64,000 bases of DNA from Sinobacterium caligoides (lineage in GTDB: Bacteria; Pseudomonadota; Gammaproteobacteria; Pseudomonadales; Sinobacteriaceae): contig NZ_RKHR01000003.1 in the NCBI RefSeq assembly GCF_003752585.1, positions 620,001-684,000 on the forward strand. Direction: 5' to 3'. The translations under genes and the position numbers were made by a program. How positions within the stretch are numbered: the first letter of the stretch is position 1; the number at the start of each line of letters is the position of its first letter. Positions 53,590-62,279 of the stretch are shown here, piece after piece. The notes below the pieces were generated by a model. That model ran no database searches, was not told the origin of the DNA, and worked only from the letters and a program-made list of their open reading frames with translations.

Positions 53590-53922
53590 TTAGATAGCGC
53601 CTTTGGCCTCCACTAAGTAGCTTTCCAATTTACAACGCACGAGCTCTGACAGCTGAGCATAACGATCCGCCCCGTTCTTTGGCGATTTACTGGGTCTTGT
53701 AAATACTGAGGGCTCTCTAAGCTCTTCACGCTCAAAGAACTGATCGCCGGTAGCATAAAACGGTGTACCATCGGGCAGTTCATTTGAATAGTGAACACCC
53801 ATTTGTTCATCACCTATAAACACCTTCCAGACAACCAGACGACCACCAAAGTAGTCATTGATAATCAGGGAGGATATTCCACATTGCCCACGACTAGGGT
53901 TTGATGGCCCCCAGTTTTCTGG
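53590..53922 (-). pseudogene. YunG-like gene fragment lacking its 5' end
   Basis: From an in-frame TAG at 53923-53925 the minus strand is open to the TAA at 53590 and reads PENWGPSNPSRGQCGISSLI then INDYFGGRLVVWKVFIG. SNELPDGTPFYATGDQFF and a normal-looking C-terminus (LVRCKLESYLVEAKGAI) follow. This is the YunG-family text (W..NPa.GQCgvtaLvi.DyfGG ... LPDG...d.T.dQF). There is no ATG or ribosome site before the domain, so about 15-20 N-terminal residues are missing and translation is doubtful. The only internal start is a GTG at 53823, after the conserved GQC. Confidence 0.6.
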
Positions 53923-54033
53923 CTAGCGAGATGCCCTAGCTTTTAATGCAACGTTAAAAAACCTACACAATAGTTGCACATACAACATAATGAGCATAGG
54001 ATGGGGCCACTTAATTGTTGCATAGGTAACAAA

Positions 54034-55092
54034 ATGAAAGATCACCTATACCGCTACGCTATCTACACCGTCCTCTTGCTTGCGTCAGGATTTTCACTCT
54101 TCCTCATTAGCTCCGACAATATTGCGCCATTCACCACGCAGGCTACCTTTCATCGGGGCATTGTTAATATTGCGCCCGAGGTCTCCGGCGTGATTACCGA
54201 GGTTAGTGCCCATAACGGCCAAATCGTTAACGCCGGCGATACGCTATTTAGTATTGATAAACACCAATACAAAATCAGAGTCAGTGAGGCTAAAGCCGCT
54301 CTCGATCAAGTATTAGAAGCAAATGCAGCACTGAGCCAGGAATTACTCACCGCACAGCAAACACTTAACCAGTGCCAACTCAGCGCTAAAAGCCGCCACC
54401 TCAAGCAACAACGCATCGCCAGCCTGTACCATAAACACCTTATTTCACAGCAACATTATGATGACGCTAATATCGCGGCTGAAGAGGCCTCTAGCGCCGT
54501 CGCCAGCGCTCGTGCAAATATTGCTCGCATCACCGCAAAGCTACCTCACGATAGTAGCGACCATACCAATGCAGCAATGGCCATCGCTATGGGGAGGCTC
54601 AATAACGCGTTGCTCGACTTGCAACACACAGACATCACGGCAACCTCTAATGGCGTCGTCAGCAATCTGCAACTGCAAGCGGGGAGCTATGCCAGGGCTG
54701 GCGAGCGCTCACTGTTTCTTGTTAACAATAAACACTGCTGGCTTGCCGCCGATTTTAATGAAAAAGGCATCAACCAACTAACGGTTGGCAAACGCGTACA
54801 CGTAGCATTTGATGCCCTGCCCGGCGATGTTATCGAAGGCAGCATTAAAAGTATTGATCGTGCCGTTAATGACCCTTCAAGTCCTAACAATCAGCTAGCC
54901 TTCGTTACCAATGACAACCGCTGGATCCGCGAACAACAAAAAGTTCGCGTGCGTATTGAGCTCGACAACGTCCCTTCAAATCTTATTTCCGGTGCGCGCG
55001 CCAGCGTCATCGTTAACACGAACAACCCACTCATGAGCATAGTTTCTGATAGCTGGATTCAACTTGTTTCCACGTTACGTTACGTCTATTAA
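54034..55092 (+). CDS. HlyD/EmrA-family periplasmic adaptor of efflux system
   Basis: 352 residues from the ATG at 54034 (AGGTAAC upstream), rather than 53974. One membrane helix (about 8-27) is followed by the barrel half VNIAPEVSGVITEVSAHNGQIVNAGDTLFSIDKHQYKIRV. A helical hairpin (about 75-170) follows, then the second half TDITATSNGVVSNLQLQAGSYARAG and a beta domain (VAFDALPGDVIEGSIKSIDR). It resembles AaeA/EmrA and sits upstream of a DUF2955 permease-like gene, the usual pairing. It would carry aromatic or lipophilic compounds outward. Confidence 0.9.
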   Translation: MKDHLYRYAIYTVLLLASGFSLFLISSDNIAPFTTQATFHRGIVNIAPEVSGVITEVSAHNGQIVNAGDTLFSIDKHQYKIRVSEAKAALDQVLEANAALSQELLTAQQTLNQCQLSAKSRHLKQQRIASLYHKHLISQQHYDDANIAAEEASSAVASARANIARITAKLPHDSSDHTNAAMAIAMGRLNNALLDLQHTDITATSNGVVSNLQLQAGSYARAGERSLFLVNNKHCWLAADFNEKGINQLTVGKRVHVAFDALPGDVIEGSIKSIDRAVNDPSSPNNQLAFVTNDNRWIREQQKVRVRIELDNVPSNLISGARASVIVNTNNPLMSIVSDSWIQLVSTLRYVY

Positions 55093-55101
55093 GGCGGCAT
55101 T

Positions 55102-56109
55102 ATGCCTTCGAATGAACACAAAAAAGCACTAAGAATTGCCCTAACAATCGCTACTTGCATGCTCTCAGCAAAGCTGCTGAACTTCAACTCACCAGTCTAC
55201 TTAGCACTATACCCAACCATTACACTGACTCGTGGTGTTAGCTTTAGCTGGCGAGCACTGATTAGTACCTTTACCCCCGTGCTGCTGGCAAGTTTTTGTG
55301 CGGTTATTGTTGCGGAGTCTTTCCGCCAACACCCTTTCGTCATTTGGACCATCAGCCTTTTTTATATCGATTTCTTATGCCGCCGCGCCGATACGCCGAT
55401 CAAACGAGCCAAACTACTGCTGCCCTGTTTCAGCTGGATCCTTGTCGTCATTTACGCCAGCCATAGCGATAAGCCACTGTTTGGGCTGTTACGAGAAACA
55501 GCCTTATCCATGGTGATTACGTGTATCGTCATTCGTGGCTATCTATGGATTTTTAACGAGGCCGTGCAATCCGCTGCCCCTCGTATAATTCCAGCGCAAC
55601 CTGTCTCAGCCGCCAGTCGTGGTACCGCCCTCCTGCTAATCGGTAGTGGCCTCGCCATACTCATGATCATCGACTTGCTGTCCGCCATGTTCTGCATGGT
55701 ACCTATTATCGCTGCAGCAACCCAGGTCAACCGGGAGCAATTCGTCACAACAGTCAGACTACGCTTTATGACTCAGGTCGGCGGCTGCGCCCTGGCAGTC
55801 ATATTCAGCCTACTATTTGCCCACCAGCAAACAACAATTTTAGCCTACGCTGTCGCCTTAGTCGGCCTAATCTACGCCCTCGCTAGACTATTCACCCAAG
55901 CGGAGGGCTTAAAGCGCGATATTCACGCCGATGGTTTATTAGCGACCCTACTACCCATTCAGCTCTATCTCGCCCATAATAACCTTGCCCTAGAGCGCAC
56001 CTTCCTGCGTGCTTGGGAACTGACCATCACCCTATTCGTTTTATTTGTACTTCACCAACTCAGCAGCACTAGACAGAAAGAGCCTTGTCATGCCCAACCT
56101 CCTCGTTGA
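55102..56109 (+). CDS. DUF2955 / FUSC-like membrane protein (efflux inner-membrane component)
   Basis: 335 residues with about ten membrane helices in two clusters: residues 10-160 (LRIALTIATCMLSAKLLNFNSPVYLALYPTITLTRG) and 170-325 (GTALLLIGSGLAILMIIDLLSA ... ILAYAVALVGLIYALARLF). AaeB/FUSC proteins share this duplicated layout. It follows the HlyD-type adaptor by nine bases and its 3' end overlaps the MarR gene by 20 bases. The three form an efflux operon probably controlled by the MarR protein. Confidence 0.87.
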   Translation: MPSNEHKKALRIALTIATCMLSAKLLNFNSPVYLALYPTITLTRGVSFSWRALISTFTPVLLASFCAVIVAESFRQHPFVIWTISLFYIDFLCRRADTPIKRAKLLLPCFSWILVVIYASHSDKPLFGLLRETALSMVITCIVIRGYLWIFNEAVQSAAPRIIPAQPVSAASRGTALLLIGSGLAILMIIDLLSAMFCMVPIIAAATQVNREQFVTTVRLRFMTQVGGCALAVIFSLLFAHQQTTILAYAVALVGLIYALARLFTQAEGLKRDIHADGLLATLLPIQLYLAHNNLALERTFLRAWELTITLFVLFVLHQLSSTRQKEPCHAQPPR

Positions 56110-56536
56110 TGTCCCAGAGCTTAACCTCAGCGCCAGCTTCATGATGGGCTTAGCCCACAAACGCTTTCGCGTAACGGCTAACCAAGCCCTCTGTGACGAA
56201 GTTGATATTACACTAGAGATGTTTGGCGCACTGGCCACGCTCGATCATCACCCGGGTATTACACAGCAGCAACTCAGTGATATTTTGCAGCGCGAGCGTT
56301 CTGCAACGAAGCGCCTGGTCGACAACTGCATCAAGCGCGAACTCATCACTGCCTGCAAAGGTGAAAGCGAGAATAAAAAAGCCCGCTACCTGTCTCTCAC
56401 CCCATTAGGCAGCTCCACTAAAGAACGGAGCAGCCAGTTAATGGCAGAAGTACGCAAGCAGTTTTTCTCGGCATTAAGCCCAGAGGAAGAGGCGACGCTT
56501 TATCGCCTCTGTCGTCAGCTGGTCACGGAGCAGTGA
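56090..56536 (+). CDS. MarR-family transcriptional regulator of efflux operon
   Basis: 148 residues from the ATG at 56090, which overlaps the DUF2955 stop region. MarR winged-helix text: DITLEMFGALATLDHHPGITQQQLSDILQRERSATKRLVDNCIKRELI then KKARYLSLTPLGSSTKERS. Being the last gene of the efflux operon, it likely senses a substrate and represses the operon. Its last codons (GAG CAG TGA) are the first unit of a 7-bp tandem repeat. Confidence 0.88.
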   Translation: MPNLLVDVPELNLSASFMMGLAHKRFRVTANQALCDEVDITLEMFGALATLDHHPGITQQQLSDILQRERSATKRLVDNCIKRELITACKGESENKKARYLSLTPLGSSTKERSSQLMAEVRKQFFSALSPEEEATLYRLCRQLVTEQ

Positions 56537-56618
56537 GCAGCGAGCAGCGAGCAGCGAGCAGCGAGCAGCGAGCAGCGAGCAGCGAGCAGCGAGCAGCGAG
56601 CAGCGAGCAGCGAGCAGC
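56528..56618. repeat. Heptanucleotide tandem repeat GAGCAGC, 13 units
   Basis: One GAGCAGT unit (56528-56534) includes the MarR stop codon. It is followed by twelve perfect GAGCAGC units from 56535 to 56618. A 7-base unit shifts frame with each copy. Because the stop lies in the first unit, copy-number change would not alter MarR. It lies 170 bases before the phospholipase start. Confidence 0.95.
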
Positions 56619-56791
56619 GATACAGACTAACATGACGACTTGTCCTTGACGCATCCATAAATCAAAATAGATCAACCTATTCTCACTGCCTAGCGAAATA
56701 TCACAAAAGCTTTTTCATTCTGTAACATACGATCCGAATAATGCTGACTGCCACCGACACTTTGTCTCTTTTTTCAAAATGGAGCAGTATT

Positions 56792-58990
56792 ATGGTTGAT
56801 CAGAGCAAACGATCTTTTGTCATCAACTCAAGCATTGGTTTAACGGCAGCCGCCACTAGCCCAAACCTGTTAGCCAGCATCGAAAAAGCTGTTGCAATTC
56901 CTGGTAGACATCATCACGGCAGCATTAAAGATGTCGAGCACATTGTTATTTTAATGCAAGAAAACCGCGCCTTCGACCATTACTTCGGCACCTTACCAGG
57001 CGTCCGTAACTTCGGTGATCGCTTTGCCATCAAACTACCTAATGGCGATCACGTGTGGAAACAGCCTAGTGGCGACGATGCTGTGCCCCCGTGGTACTGG
57101 AACACTAATGAAAAGGTAGGCTATCACCGCATGTCCAGCACCAACCACTCGTTTCAAAGTGCACAGAAGTCCTGGAACTACGGCATCATGGATCAATGGG
57201 TACCCAATAGAACAGCCCTGACTATGGGGTATTATAGAAAAGAAGACCTTGAATTTCAGTTTTCTCTGGCAGAGAACTTCACCTTTTGCGACGCCTACCA
57301 CTGTAGCTTTGCTGGCTGCACAATCCCAAACCGCGTCTTCCTTTGGAGTGGCTCCATCAACCCTTCCGGCGACCTCATGGGCCCCGTACATGGTAATAGC
57401 CATGAAGGCTGGGGTGAAATTGAGGATATTGATAAAGGTTACGCCTGGACAACCTATCCTGAACGCTTAGAGGAAGCGGGAATTTCTTGGAGGGTCTACC
57501 ACGAAGCTGGCAACTGCTATGACGACAACCCTTTGCTCGGTTTTAAAACCTTTCGCTACCTGCATATAAACGACCGCGAGCACCCTGTATATCAGCGCGG
57601 CACCGCTGGACAAGGGAGCGATTATTTAAGCGCATTACTCGATGACGTTCAGGGCAACACTTTACCGCAAGTATCCTGGCTGGTGGCAAGCGCAGACTAC
57701 TCCGAACACCCGAGTCGATCATGCCCGCTACAAGGCGCAGCCTATACATCCCAAGTTTTAGATATTTTGACATCAAACCCCGATGTCTGGAGCAAAACCG
57801 TATTCTTGGTCATGTTCGATGAGAACGACGGGCTATTCGACCATATGCCTCCACCCGCCGTGCCGTCGAGAATTACCCCTAATGACGGCGGCGACGTCAA
57901 AACCTATGGTAAATCGAACATCAGCACTGCTGGCGAATACATCGTCAAACCCGACCTTAACGAAACTAATGAGCAGATGATTGGCCGCCCCTACCCTCTT
58001 GGGCCTAGAGTGCCAATGTACGTTATCTCTCCCTGGAGTGTCGGCCGCAAGGTTAACTCACAAGTGTTTGATCATACCTCTGTGATTCGCTTTATTGAAG
58101 AACGCTTTGGCGTCAAAGAACCGAACATCAGTGAGTGGCGACGTGAGGTCTGTGGGGATTTAACGTCCTGCTTTGATTTCTCTAAACAAGGTTCGACACC
58201 CTATATCAAGCCGGAAAAAAAGACACACGCTGATAAAGTTAGAAAGAGAGCCGACATTTACAACGAACAGCATATGCCTAGATTCGATGAAGCGAGTGAT
58301 GTTGGCCTACCAGCCGTGCTACCACAACAGGTCCCTTCATCCCCATTACCGTACCAACTAGAGGTACAAGCGGATAAAAAATGCCGCCATGGTGAAAGCA
58401 GCATCCATTTAAGCTTTATCAATAGCGGTAGGCAGGCCGCAGTATTTCAACTATACGATGGTAAGGCAAAAGATAACGGTGAGCCATTATTCCCTTACCG
58501 TTATACGGTAAAGAATAACGGCGATAAGGATCGCGAGCTAAGCGATAAGTGGCTGTTTGACGACGACTATCATCTGATGGTCTACGGGCCTAACGGCTTT
58601 ATTCGTTTCTTTAAGGGAAACCACAACCCCAGCATTAAAGAGCCAGCGATTAAATATCGCTACCTTAACAGCGGTCGAATTTGTAAGTTCAGTATCTCTG
58701 CATTCAATCCCAACAAACACCAAACATTGAATATCGTTATTACTCCAAACGAATACACCAACAAGCAGTACACGATGACGCTAAAACCTCATGAGGAAAT
58801 AGAGTATCACCTGCCGCTAGAGAAACACTGCTGGTACGATTTCACGGTTAAAGCTATTGAAGTCACCGGCTTTGAACGCCGAGTGGCTGGCCGTATTGAT
58901 CGCGCTAAGCCACACAAATACCCTTGCTGGAGCGATCCTGCAATGGGACGTCTTTCAAACGACAAAGAATTGGACGCCATGAACGAGTAA
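56792..58990 (+). CDS. Phospholipase C, phosphocholine-specific type (PLC/acid phosphatase superfamily)
   Basis: 732 residues from the ATG at 56792 (GGAG about eight bases upstream). The N-terminus (MVDQSKRSFVINSSIGLTAAATSPNLL) resembles a Tat signal, but with KR in place of the twin arginine. The phosphoesterase core has DVEHIVILMQENRAFDHYFGTLPGVRNFGDRF, NRVFLWSGS, VFLVMFDENDGLFDHMPPP and GPRVPMYVISPWS. Two C-terminal DUF756-type domains follow (about 560-735: YQLEVQADKK ... WYDFTVKAIEVTGFERRVAGRID). Such enzymes cleave phosphatidylcholine or sphingomyelin outside the cell and feed phosphate or choline uptake. No chaperone gene follows. Confidence 0.94.
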   Translation: MVDQSKRSFVINSSIGLTAAATSPNLLASIEKAVAIPGRHHHGSIKDVEHIVILMQENRAFDHYFGTLPGVRNFGDRFAIKLPNGDHVWKQPSGDDAVPPWYWNTNEKVGYHRMSSTNHSFQSAQKSWNYGIMDQWVPNRTALTMGYYRKEDLEFQFSLAENFTFCDAYHCSFAGCTIPNRVFLWSGSINPSGDLMGPVHGNSHEGWGEIEDIDKGYAWTTYPERLEEAGISWRVYHEAGNCYDDNPLLGFKTFRYLHINDREHPVYQRGTAGQGSDYLSALLDDVQGNTLPQVSWLVASADYSEHPSRSCPLQGAAYTSQVLDILTSNPDVWSKTVFLVMFDENDGLFDHMPPPAVPSRITPNDGGDVKTYGKSNISTAGEYIVKPDLNETNEQMIGRPYPLGPRVPMYVISPWSVGRKVNSQVFDHTSVIRFIEERFGVKEPNISEWRREVCGDLTSCFDFSKQGSTPYIKPEKKTHADKVRKRADIYNEQHMPRFDEASDVGLPAVLPQQVPSSPLPYQLEVQADKKCRHGESSIHLSFINSGRQAAVFQLYDGKAKDNGEPLFPYRYTVKNNGDKDRELSDKWLFDDDYHLMVYGPNGFIRFFKGNHNPSIKEPAIKYRYLNSGRICKFSISAFNPNKHQTLNIVITPNEYTNKQYTMTLKPHEEIEYHLPLEKHCWYDFTVKAIEVTGFERRVAGRIDRAKPHKYPCWSDPAMGRLSNDKELDAMNE

Positions 58991-59013
58991 AGTCACCCTC
59001 CCTTTATTACGCA

Positions 59014-59049
59014 ATAAAATAGCAGCGCGTCGTTTCACTGCTATTTTAT
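59014..59049. terminator. Bidirectional terminator between phospholipase and binding-protein genes
   Basis: ATAAAATAGCAG (59014-59025) and CTGCTATTTTAT (59038-59049) form a perfect 12-bp stem with a 12-base loop. The AT-rich arms give U-rich ends in both directions. It lies between convergent genes. Confidence 0.82.
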
Positions 59050-59104
59050 CTCTAACGGCACGAGCCATTAGGCCTGAAAAAAGCTCAATGACGCTATTGT
59101 CTAT

Positions 59105-60715
59105 TTATTGATCGAGCCAAACCTGATCCAGGGACTGGTTAACGTAGTGGCTTGAAGAGGTTTTCCAACCTTTAACATAGGAGCGATACGGGTTAATTTT
59201 ATACCACCACAACGTCATATTGGTCGAGGCGTTATCAAACACCTCCTTCTCGAACTCTCGCATGACAGCGCGTTGCTCGTCTAGCGTAGACGCCTTCAGT
59301 AACCGGTCATAGGTTTCATCTAAGGTTGAGCTTTCACAGCCCGCATAATTATTCTCAGCACTACAGAGAAACTTAGAGACATCGGCAATCGGATTGACTA
59401 TTGACTGACAGTTACTATCGATCGACACATCGAAATCATGTTTCTCAGTCAAAGTAGCAAAGAACTGTGGCGACGGCTGTACTCGATGAACCGGCTTTAA
59501 GCCAATTCTACGCCACTGATCCACTAACCAGGTACCCACTACTTTATAGGGTTGATCCACCCCACGGTTGTTGAAGTCAAACTCAAGTTTATCTGCACCG
59601 GCCTCCTTCAGTAGCGCCCTAGCTTTTGCACGGTTAGCCTTGATGTCGTGAGAGAAGCCGATCAAGTTCTCAAGCTCTTCCGGCCTTGCAGCCAATGGGT
59701 GCCCGGGAAAGACGATGCCACCAACCGTCTTCACAATAGCAATATTAGACAGATACTTCGATGCCTCGTAGCGGTCGACCGCTAACGTAAGCGCTTGACG
59801 CACGCGAGGATCATCAAAAGGCTTATTTCGATTATTCGTTGTAAAGGTCAAGGCACAATTCCAATCACTTTCCTGTACAGTGATTTTATCTCCTAAGGCA
59901 TTGACTAGATCATCTCGTGCTTTTGGTGGGAAGCCACGGAAATCAATCGCTGCTCTATCGGCACGAATAGCGTTTAAGCGAACAGACATTTTAGGCGCTG
60001 ATATCGCCTTAAAGCCATCTAGAAAGGGCTTGCCTTCGTGATGGTAGTTCGAGTACCTCTCACCCGCCACATGAGACCCGGGGACATGCTCAACAAAAAC
60101 AAAGGCTCCGGTGCCATTGATATTTTTCTTGTGCCACTCATACCCGTGAGCATCAAGGTCAGCCTTGCTATAAATAAAATTAAACGGCATCGCTAATGCT
60201 GGGATAAACGCTCCCGAGGGGTACTTTAATGAGAACACAACCGTAACGTCATCCTTGGCGACAATTGAGTCAACCATTTTAAACATCGCTTTACGGTTAC
60301 TTTTTACCCCTTCAGGCGGGAAGATAATCTTATCGAACGTAGCCTTAACATCTAACGCGGTGAGTCGTGCCCCATTATGAAAGGCGATGCCCTTACGTAG
60401 CTTAAAGGTGTATTCTGTCCCTCCCTTCTCTCCCCTCGGCACCTCACCTTCACAGACATCACAAACAAAGTCGGTCGGGTCGTTGGGGTTATCTGGGTTG
60501 GCCCTAATTAGCAGGCTATAAAATGGTCGTATCGGGTGAATCATGCCGAAGGTCGATTCAATATGCCCATCGTAGGAAGGGATTTTACTTCCTACCACAA
60601 AATTAAGAATCCCTCCTTGCTTTGGCGTCGACGCCGTCACACTAGTAGCAACGAAAGAGAACAAAAACAGGCTACTCAACGCGATTAAAATAGCTTTAAA
60701 TTTACTTGATTTCAT
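59105..60715 (-). CDS. Oligopeptide-type ABC substrate-binding protein (SBP family 5), orphan
   Basis: 536 residues. The signal peptide (ALSSLFLFSFVATSVTAST) is followed by a family-5 binding fold: GGILNFVVGSKIPSYDGH, YTFKLRKGIAFHNGARLTALDVKATFDKI, FVFVEHVPGSHVAGERYSNYHHEGKPFLDGF, KPFDDPRVRQALTLAVDR and DLDAHGYEWHKKNINGTG. It would capture a peptide or similar cationic solute in the periplasm. No permease or ATPase gene is adjacent, so either they lie elsewhere or it has a chemosensory or scavenging role. AAGGAT ribosome site. The gap 60716-61158 upstream is AT-rich and empty. Confidence 0.92.
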   Translation of the reverse strand: MKSSKFKAILIALSSLFLFSFVATSVTASTPKQGGILNFVVGSKIPSYDGHIESTFGMIHPIRPFYSLLIRANPDNPNDPTDFVCDVCEGEVPRGEKGGTEYTFKLRKGIAFHNGARLTALDVKATFDKIIFPPEGVKSNRKAMFKMVDSIVAKDDVTVVFSLKYPSGAFIPALAMPFNFIYSKADLDAHGYEWHKKNINGTGAFVFVEHVPGSHVAGERYSNYHHEGKPFLDGFKAISAPKMSVRLNAIRADRAAIDFRGFPPKARDDLVNALGDKITVQESDWNCALTFTTNNRNKPFDDPRVRQALTLAVDRYEASKYLSNIAIVKTVGGIVFPGHPLAARPEELENLIGFSHDIKANRAKARALLKEAGADKLEFDFNNRGVDQPYKVVGTWLVDQWRRIGLKPVHRVQPSPQFFATLTEKHDFDVSIDSNCQSIVNPIADVSKFLCSAENNYAGCESSTLDETYDRLLKASTLDEQRAVMREFEKEVFDNASTNMTLWWYKINPYRSYVKGWKTSSSHYVNQSLDQVWLDQ

Positions 60716-61158
60716 GTCCAGACATCCTTCTTGTCATTCATCAGTATTATCATAATAATGTATAGCCATACATTTCATAACGGCAGTTTTATGATAAAAC
60801 AGCAGCTATTCCATGCTGACTTATACAGGCGCAATCTTATTCACGACGTGCAAACCTGATCATCCATCAGTATGCCGTCATTGATTACCCTAATATACTT
60901 TCATGACTAGAAGAAATTTTCTACAACGCTATCGCCAACTATTAAATAAACGACAAAAAAATCACCCCAACAACCCAATAAAATAAAAATCACTTTTTGG
61001 CGAAGAGTTGTATTTACATTTATTTTACTAAAGCCGTATTTATCGAGCACTGGATCATTATTTTTGACAGCGCCATTAGCATCATAAATGCGTCAAAATA
61101 ATGAATACCGAAAAGCGCTGAATTCTGAGCGACAGCCTTACTAAGAGGCGCTATCAGA
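60716..61158. other. AT-rich intergenic region
   Basis: 443 bases without an ORF of coding character. It separates two minus-strand genes and should include the promoter of the binding-protein gene. No repeat or RNA motif seen. Confidence 0.4.
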
Positions 61159-61746
61159 TCACTCTTTTAACACCATATCGATACACATGACTGCCGCCAA
61201 AATCAGTTTTCTAACACTATCATCTTTAGGCACATGATCGGCTATTTGCAAAACATAGTTGTCAGCACTAGTGAGCATCTCTTTACCCAAGCCTGCCCAC
61301 TTTTTTGAGACGTTGGCCACTTCTTCTCCGTTCCTGGTAAAACTAAAGTCCCACCCCGTCCACTTGCCCTGTAACTGACAAATCGGCTGCCCGTCTTCAT
61401 TTAGTACGTCAAACGCCCCCCCTATCGAGAAAAACTTCTGTGCAAAACCCCCGATTGTCTTGTTGTTGTGATCACTCACGGTAATTTTAGAGAGTAGAAT
61501 GGAAATGCCGCGCTGAATACGTACGACTCGTTGACCGTCAGGCGTTCGGATCTGAATATCGAAGGGGGTCATTCGCTTATAATCGGTAAAACGCAACATC
61601 TTGGTTAAAAAACCCAAGGAAGGCTCCCGGCACTCCATGATCACTTCCCCTGTTGAAGGGTCGTAAATATCGAAGTTATTAGCCGCTTTGAACATACCAA
61701 CATGCTCTTTCACCAAAAACACATTGTGATTAATCACATCACTCAT
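61159..61746 (-). CDS. Phospholipid scramblase-like (LURP-one-related) protein
   Basis: 195 residues. The text NVFLVKEHVGMFKAANNFDIYDPSTGEVIMECRE ... FDIQIRTPDGQRVVRIQRGISILLSKITVSD ... GAFDVLNEDGQPICQLQGKWTGWDFSFTRNGEEVANVSKKW fits the beta-barrel scramblase/LURP-one fold. It has a C-terminal hydrophobic helix (VRKLILAAVMCIDMVL). Function in bacteria is unestablished. GAGAGGG precedes the ATG. The 33-unit repeat lies 199 bases upstream of its start, within its presumed promoter region. Confidence 0.85.
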   Translation of the reverse strand: MSDVINHNVFLVKEHVGMFKAANNFDIYDPSTGEVIMECREPSLGFLTKMLRFTDYKRMTPFDIQIRTPDGQRVVRIQRGISILLSKITVSDHNNKTIGGFAQKFFSIGGAFDVLNEDGQPICQLQGKWTGWDFSFTRNGEEVANVSKKWAGLGKEMLTSADNYVLQIADHVPKDDSVRKLILAAVMCIDMVLKE

Positions 61747-61944
61747 TTAACACCCTCTCTGTTAGGCAATAACCACTACAACACCTCAACCGCTTGTAGT
61801 CTCAACGTTAATGACAGCTTAACCAAATCGCTATCGAGCTACACCGTAACGCATCAACAGAAAAGAAAAAAGGCGCCGTTACCGAGACGCGCATGCAAGA
61901 GTACAAACAGACACGGTTATAGCTCTACAGTGGCCTAGGACGAT

Positions 61945-62142
61945 ATTGGGATTGGGATTGGGATTGGGATTGGGATTGGGATTGGGATTGGGATTGGGAT
62001 TGGGATTGGGATTGGGATTGGGATTGGGATTGGGATTGGGATTGGGATTGGGATTGGGATTGGGATTGGGATTGGGATTGGGATTGGGATTGGGATTGGG
62101 ATTGGGATTGGGATTGGGATTGGGATTGGGATTGGGATTGGG
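61945..62142. repeat. Hexanucleotide microsatellite ATTGGG (GGGATT), 33 perfect units
   Basis: ATTGGG repeats without error from 61945 to 62142 (198 bases), ending in a degenerate ATTGAG. On the plus strand the runs of GGG every six bases can form G-quadruplexes. All six frames are open because no stop fits the unit; the minus frame reads (Pro-Ile)n and a plus frame (Gly-Leu)n. These are by-products, not genes. Confidence 0.98.
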
Positions 62143-62233
62143 ATTGAGTACAGCAGCTTGAGGATAAGCCTCAAATGGAAGCTATGAATGAATTCAAACG
62201 AAAGATTTTATTACGCAGAAATTGACTAAAGTA

Positions 62234-62258
62234 TTGCCCCTCCATCAAAGAGGGGCAA
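62234..62258 (-). terminator. Hairpin downstream of allE
   Basis: TTGCCCCTC (62234-62242) pairs with GAGGGGCAA (62250-62258), a nine-base stem with a 7-base loop. It is 22 bases beyond the allE stop. The following minus-strand bases (TACTTTAGTC) are only moderately U-rich. Confidence 0.62.
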
Positions 62259-62279
62259 CAAGTACTGCTGAGAGGTTAA

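Noticed and set aside
61935-62174. Proteins of (Pro-Ile)n or (Gly-Leu)n across the hexamer repeat
   Set aside because: Any frame of ATTGGG repeats is open by default. There is no ribosome site and no other coding character.
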